Source: Candidatus Paraprochloron terpiosi LD05 (lineage in GTDB: Bacteria; Cyanobacteriota; Cyanobacteriia; Cyanobacteriales; Prochloraceae). From it: a stretch of DNA of 64,000 bases. Below the pieces are notes generated by a model. It was not told the origin of the DNA and ran no database searches. It was given only the letters and a program-made list of their open reading frames with translations. Both the position numbers and the translations under genes were made by a program. Location of the stretch: the NCBI GenBank assembly GCA_018141785.1, contig CP073341.1, positions 1,377,118 through 1,441,117 on the forward strand, read 5' to 3'. Shown here piece by piece: positions 63,671 to 64,000 of the stretch; within the stretch, counting starts at the first letter, position 1; the number at the start of each line of letters is the position of its first letter.

Positions 63671-64000
63671 AAGAGATGACATTGCGTCAGCTGCGCAGAG
63701 TTGCCAGCGAATTTAATGTCTCCCGTTACAGTCGGATGCGTAAAGCCAAACTACTAGCTGAAGTTAAAAAAGCAGAAACAGAAAGACTTACCTCAAGTCT
63801 AGCTGTTATGGAAGCACAACCAGTAGAAGCGGCAACATTTGAACGTCCTCAACAAGATGTGGCTGACGAAATACTTCTAGCATCGGTTGACGAAGAGTTG
63901 GGGGATTTACCAAAGGGATACGAAGAAAGTCGGATCGTGCTGATGGCGCGAGAACCTCAATGGGCTTATGCTTATTGGGATATTGCCAAGGAGGATCAAG
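63671..64000 (+). CDS. 3' exon of the DUF4912 protein, runs off the window
   Basis: AAGAGATGACATTG continues as EMTLRQLRRVASEFNVSRYS and RMRKAKLLAEVKKAETE, a Rho-N/SAP-like N-terminal domain, then an acidic linker (QPVEAATFERPQQDVADEIL). The start of the DUF4912 domain follows at YEESRIVLMAREPQWAYAYW, then DIAKEDQ at the window edge. DUF4912 proteins are common in cyanobacteria and of unknown function. An internal ATG at 63676 could allow an unspliced, slightly shorter product. Confidence 0.82.

Overview
This is a piece of a cyanobacterial chromosome. The case rests on photosystem genes (psbM, psbZ), CP43-type chlorophyll antenna proteins (IsiA and relatives), IM30/Vipp1, MenB of phylloquinone synthesis, a carotenoid oxygenase, many proteins of cyanobacterial-only families, and abundant GCGATCGC-like (HIP1) sites. 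The load of small palindromic repeats, group II introns, IS fragments and broken genes suggests a filamentous, repeat-rich lineage; the species cannot be named from this window. There is one tRNA gene (Gly-GCC), no rRNA and no CRISPR array.

Layout. 1-2.0 kb: end of a SipA-like gene, a membrane protein with an internal duplication, and rnc. 2.1-3.1 kb: remnant of a cyclic-peptide exporter plus repeats. 3.1-9.0 kb: an iron-starvation island with isiA, a divergent pair of further CP43-type antenna genes (the second fused to a PsaL domain), a 47-aa Cys-rich small protein, flavodoxin isiB, another Cys-rich small protein and feoA. 9.3-10.5 kb: wreckage of a methyltransferase, a cyanobactin PatA-type protease and a group II intron tail. 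10.5-22.1 kb: mostly housekeeping (dprA, aminotransferase, thioredoxin, vipp1 and a paralogue, DciA-like, menB, rlmN, a ProA-like protein, tRNA-Gly, ribH, psbZ).

22.4-32.3 kb is the mobile zone. A 2.5-kb group II intron with a broken intron-encoded protein splits a small gene. Next come a Sel1-repeat protein and a 3.0-kb ISKra4-type element with about 60-bp terminal inverted repeats that itself holds a degenerate group II intron. Intron and tnpB scraps, an AT-rich cytosine-5 methyltransferase/restriction enzyme pair and a tnpB stub follow. 32.4-35.1 kb: a DUF4209-like (RNxxxHG, HEPN-like) protein, which extends the defence character, and an unknown protein.

35.1-54.0 kb is again mostly ordinary: CCA-adding enzyme with DHH and CBS domains, Uma2 nuclease, a chimeric glutaminyl cyclase, uvrA, a TolC-type protein, ferredoxin, psbM, two universal stress proteins, carotenoid oxygenase, pgk and ylqF, with scattered pseudogenes. 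54.3-64.0 kb: a 35-aa hydrophobic peptide gene with a structured leader, an intact tnpB element, a Uma2 gene carrying an in-frame repeat insertion, an NmrA-like protein, a headless FAD enzyme, a lysozyme-like protein, DUF2993 and DUF3531 genes, and a DUF4912 gene interrupted by an 844-nt ORF-less group II intron whose excision restores the frame.

Two themes stand out. First, very small palindromic elements have entered genes here. One family sits between duplicated GATC at CGATCG sites and adds 12 codons in frame to a Uma2 protein. Another contributes codons to a stress protein and sits at a frame break of the intron-encoded protein. Second, group II introns sit inside two protein genes at points where precise splicing keeps the frame.
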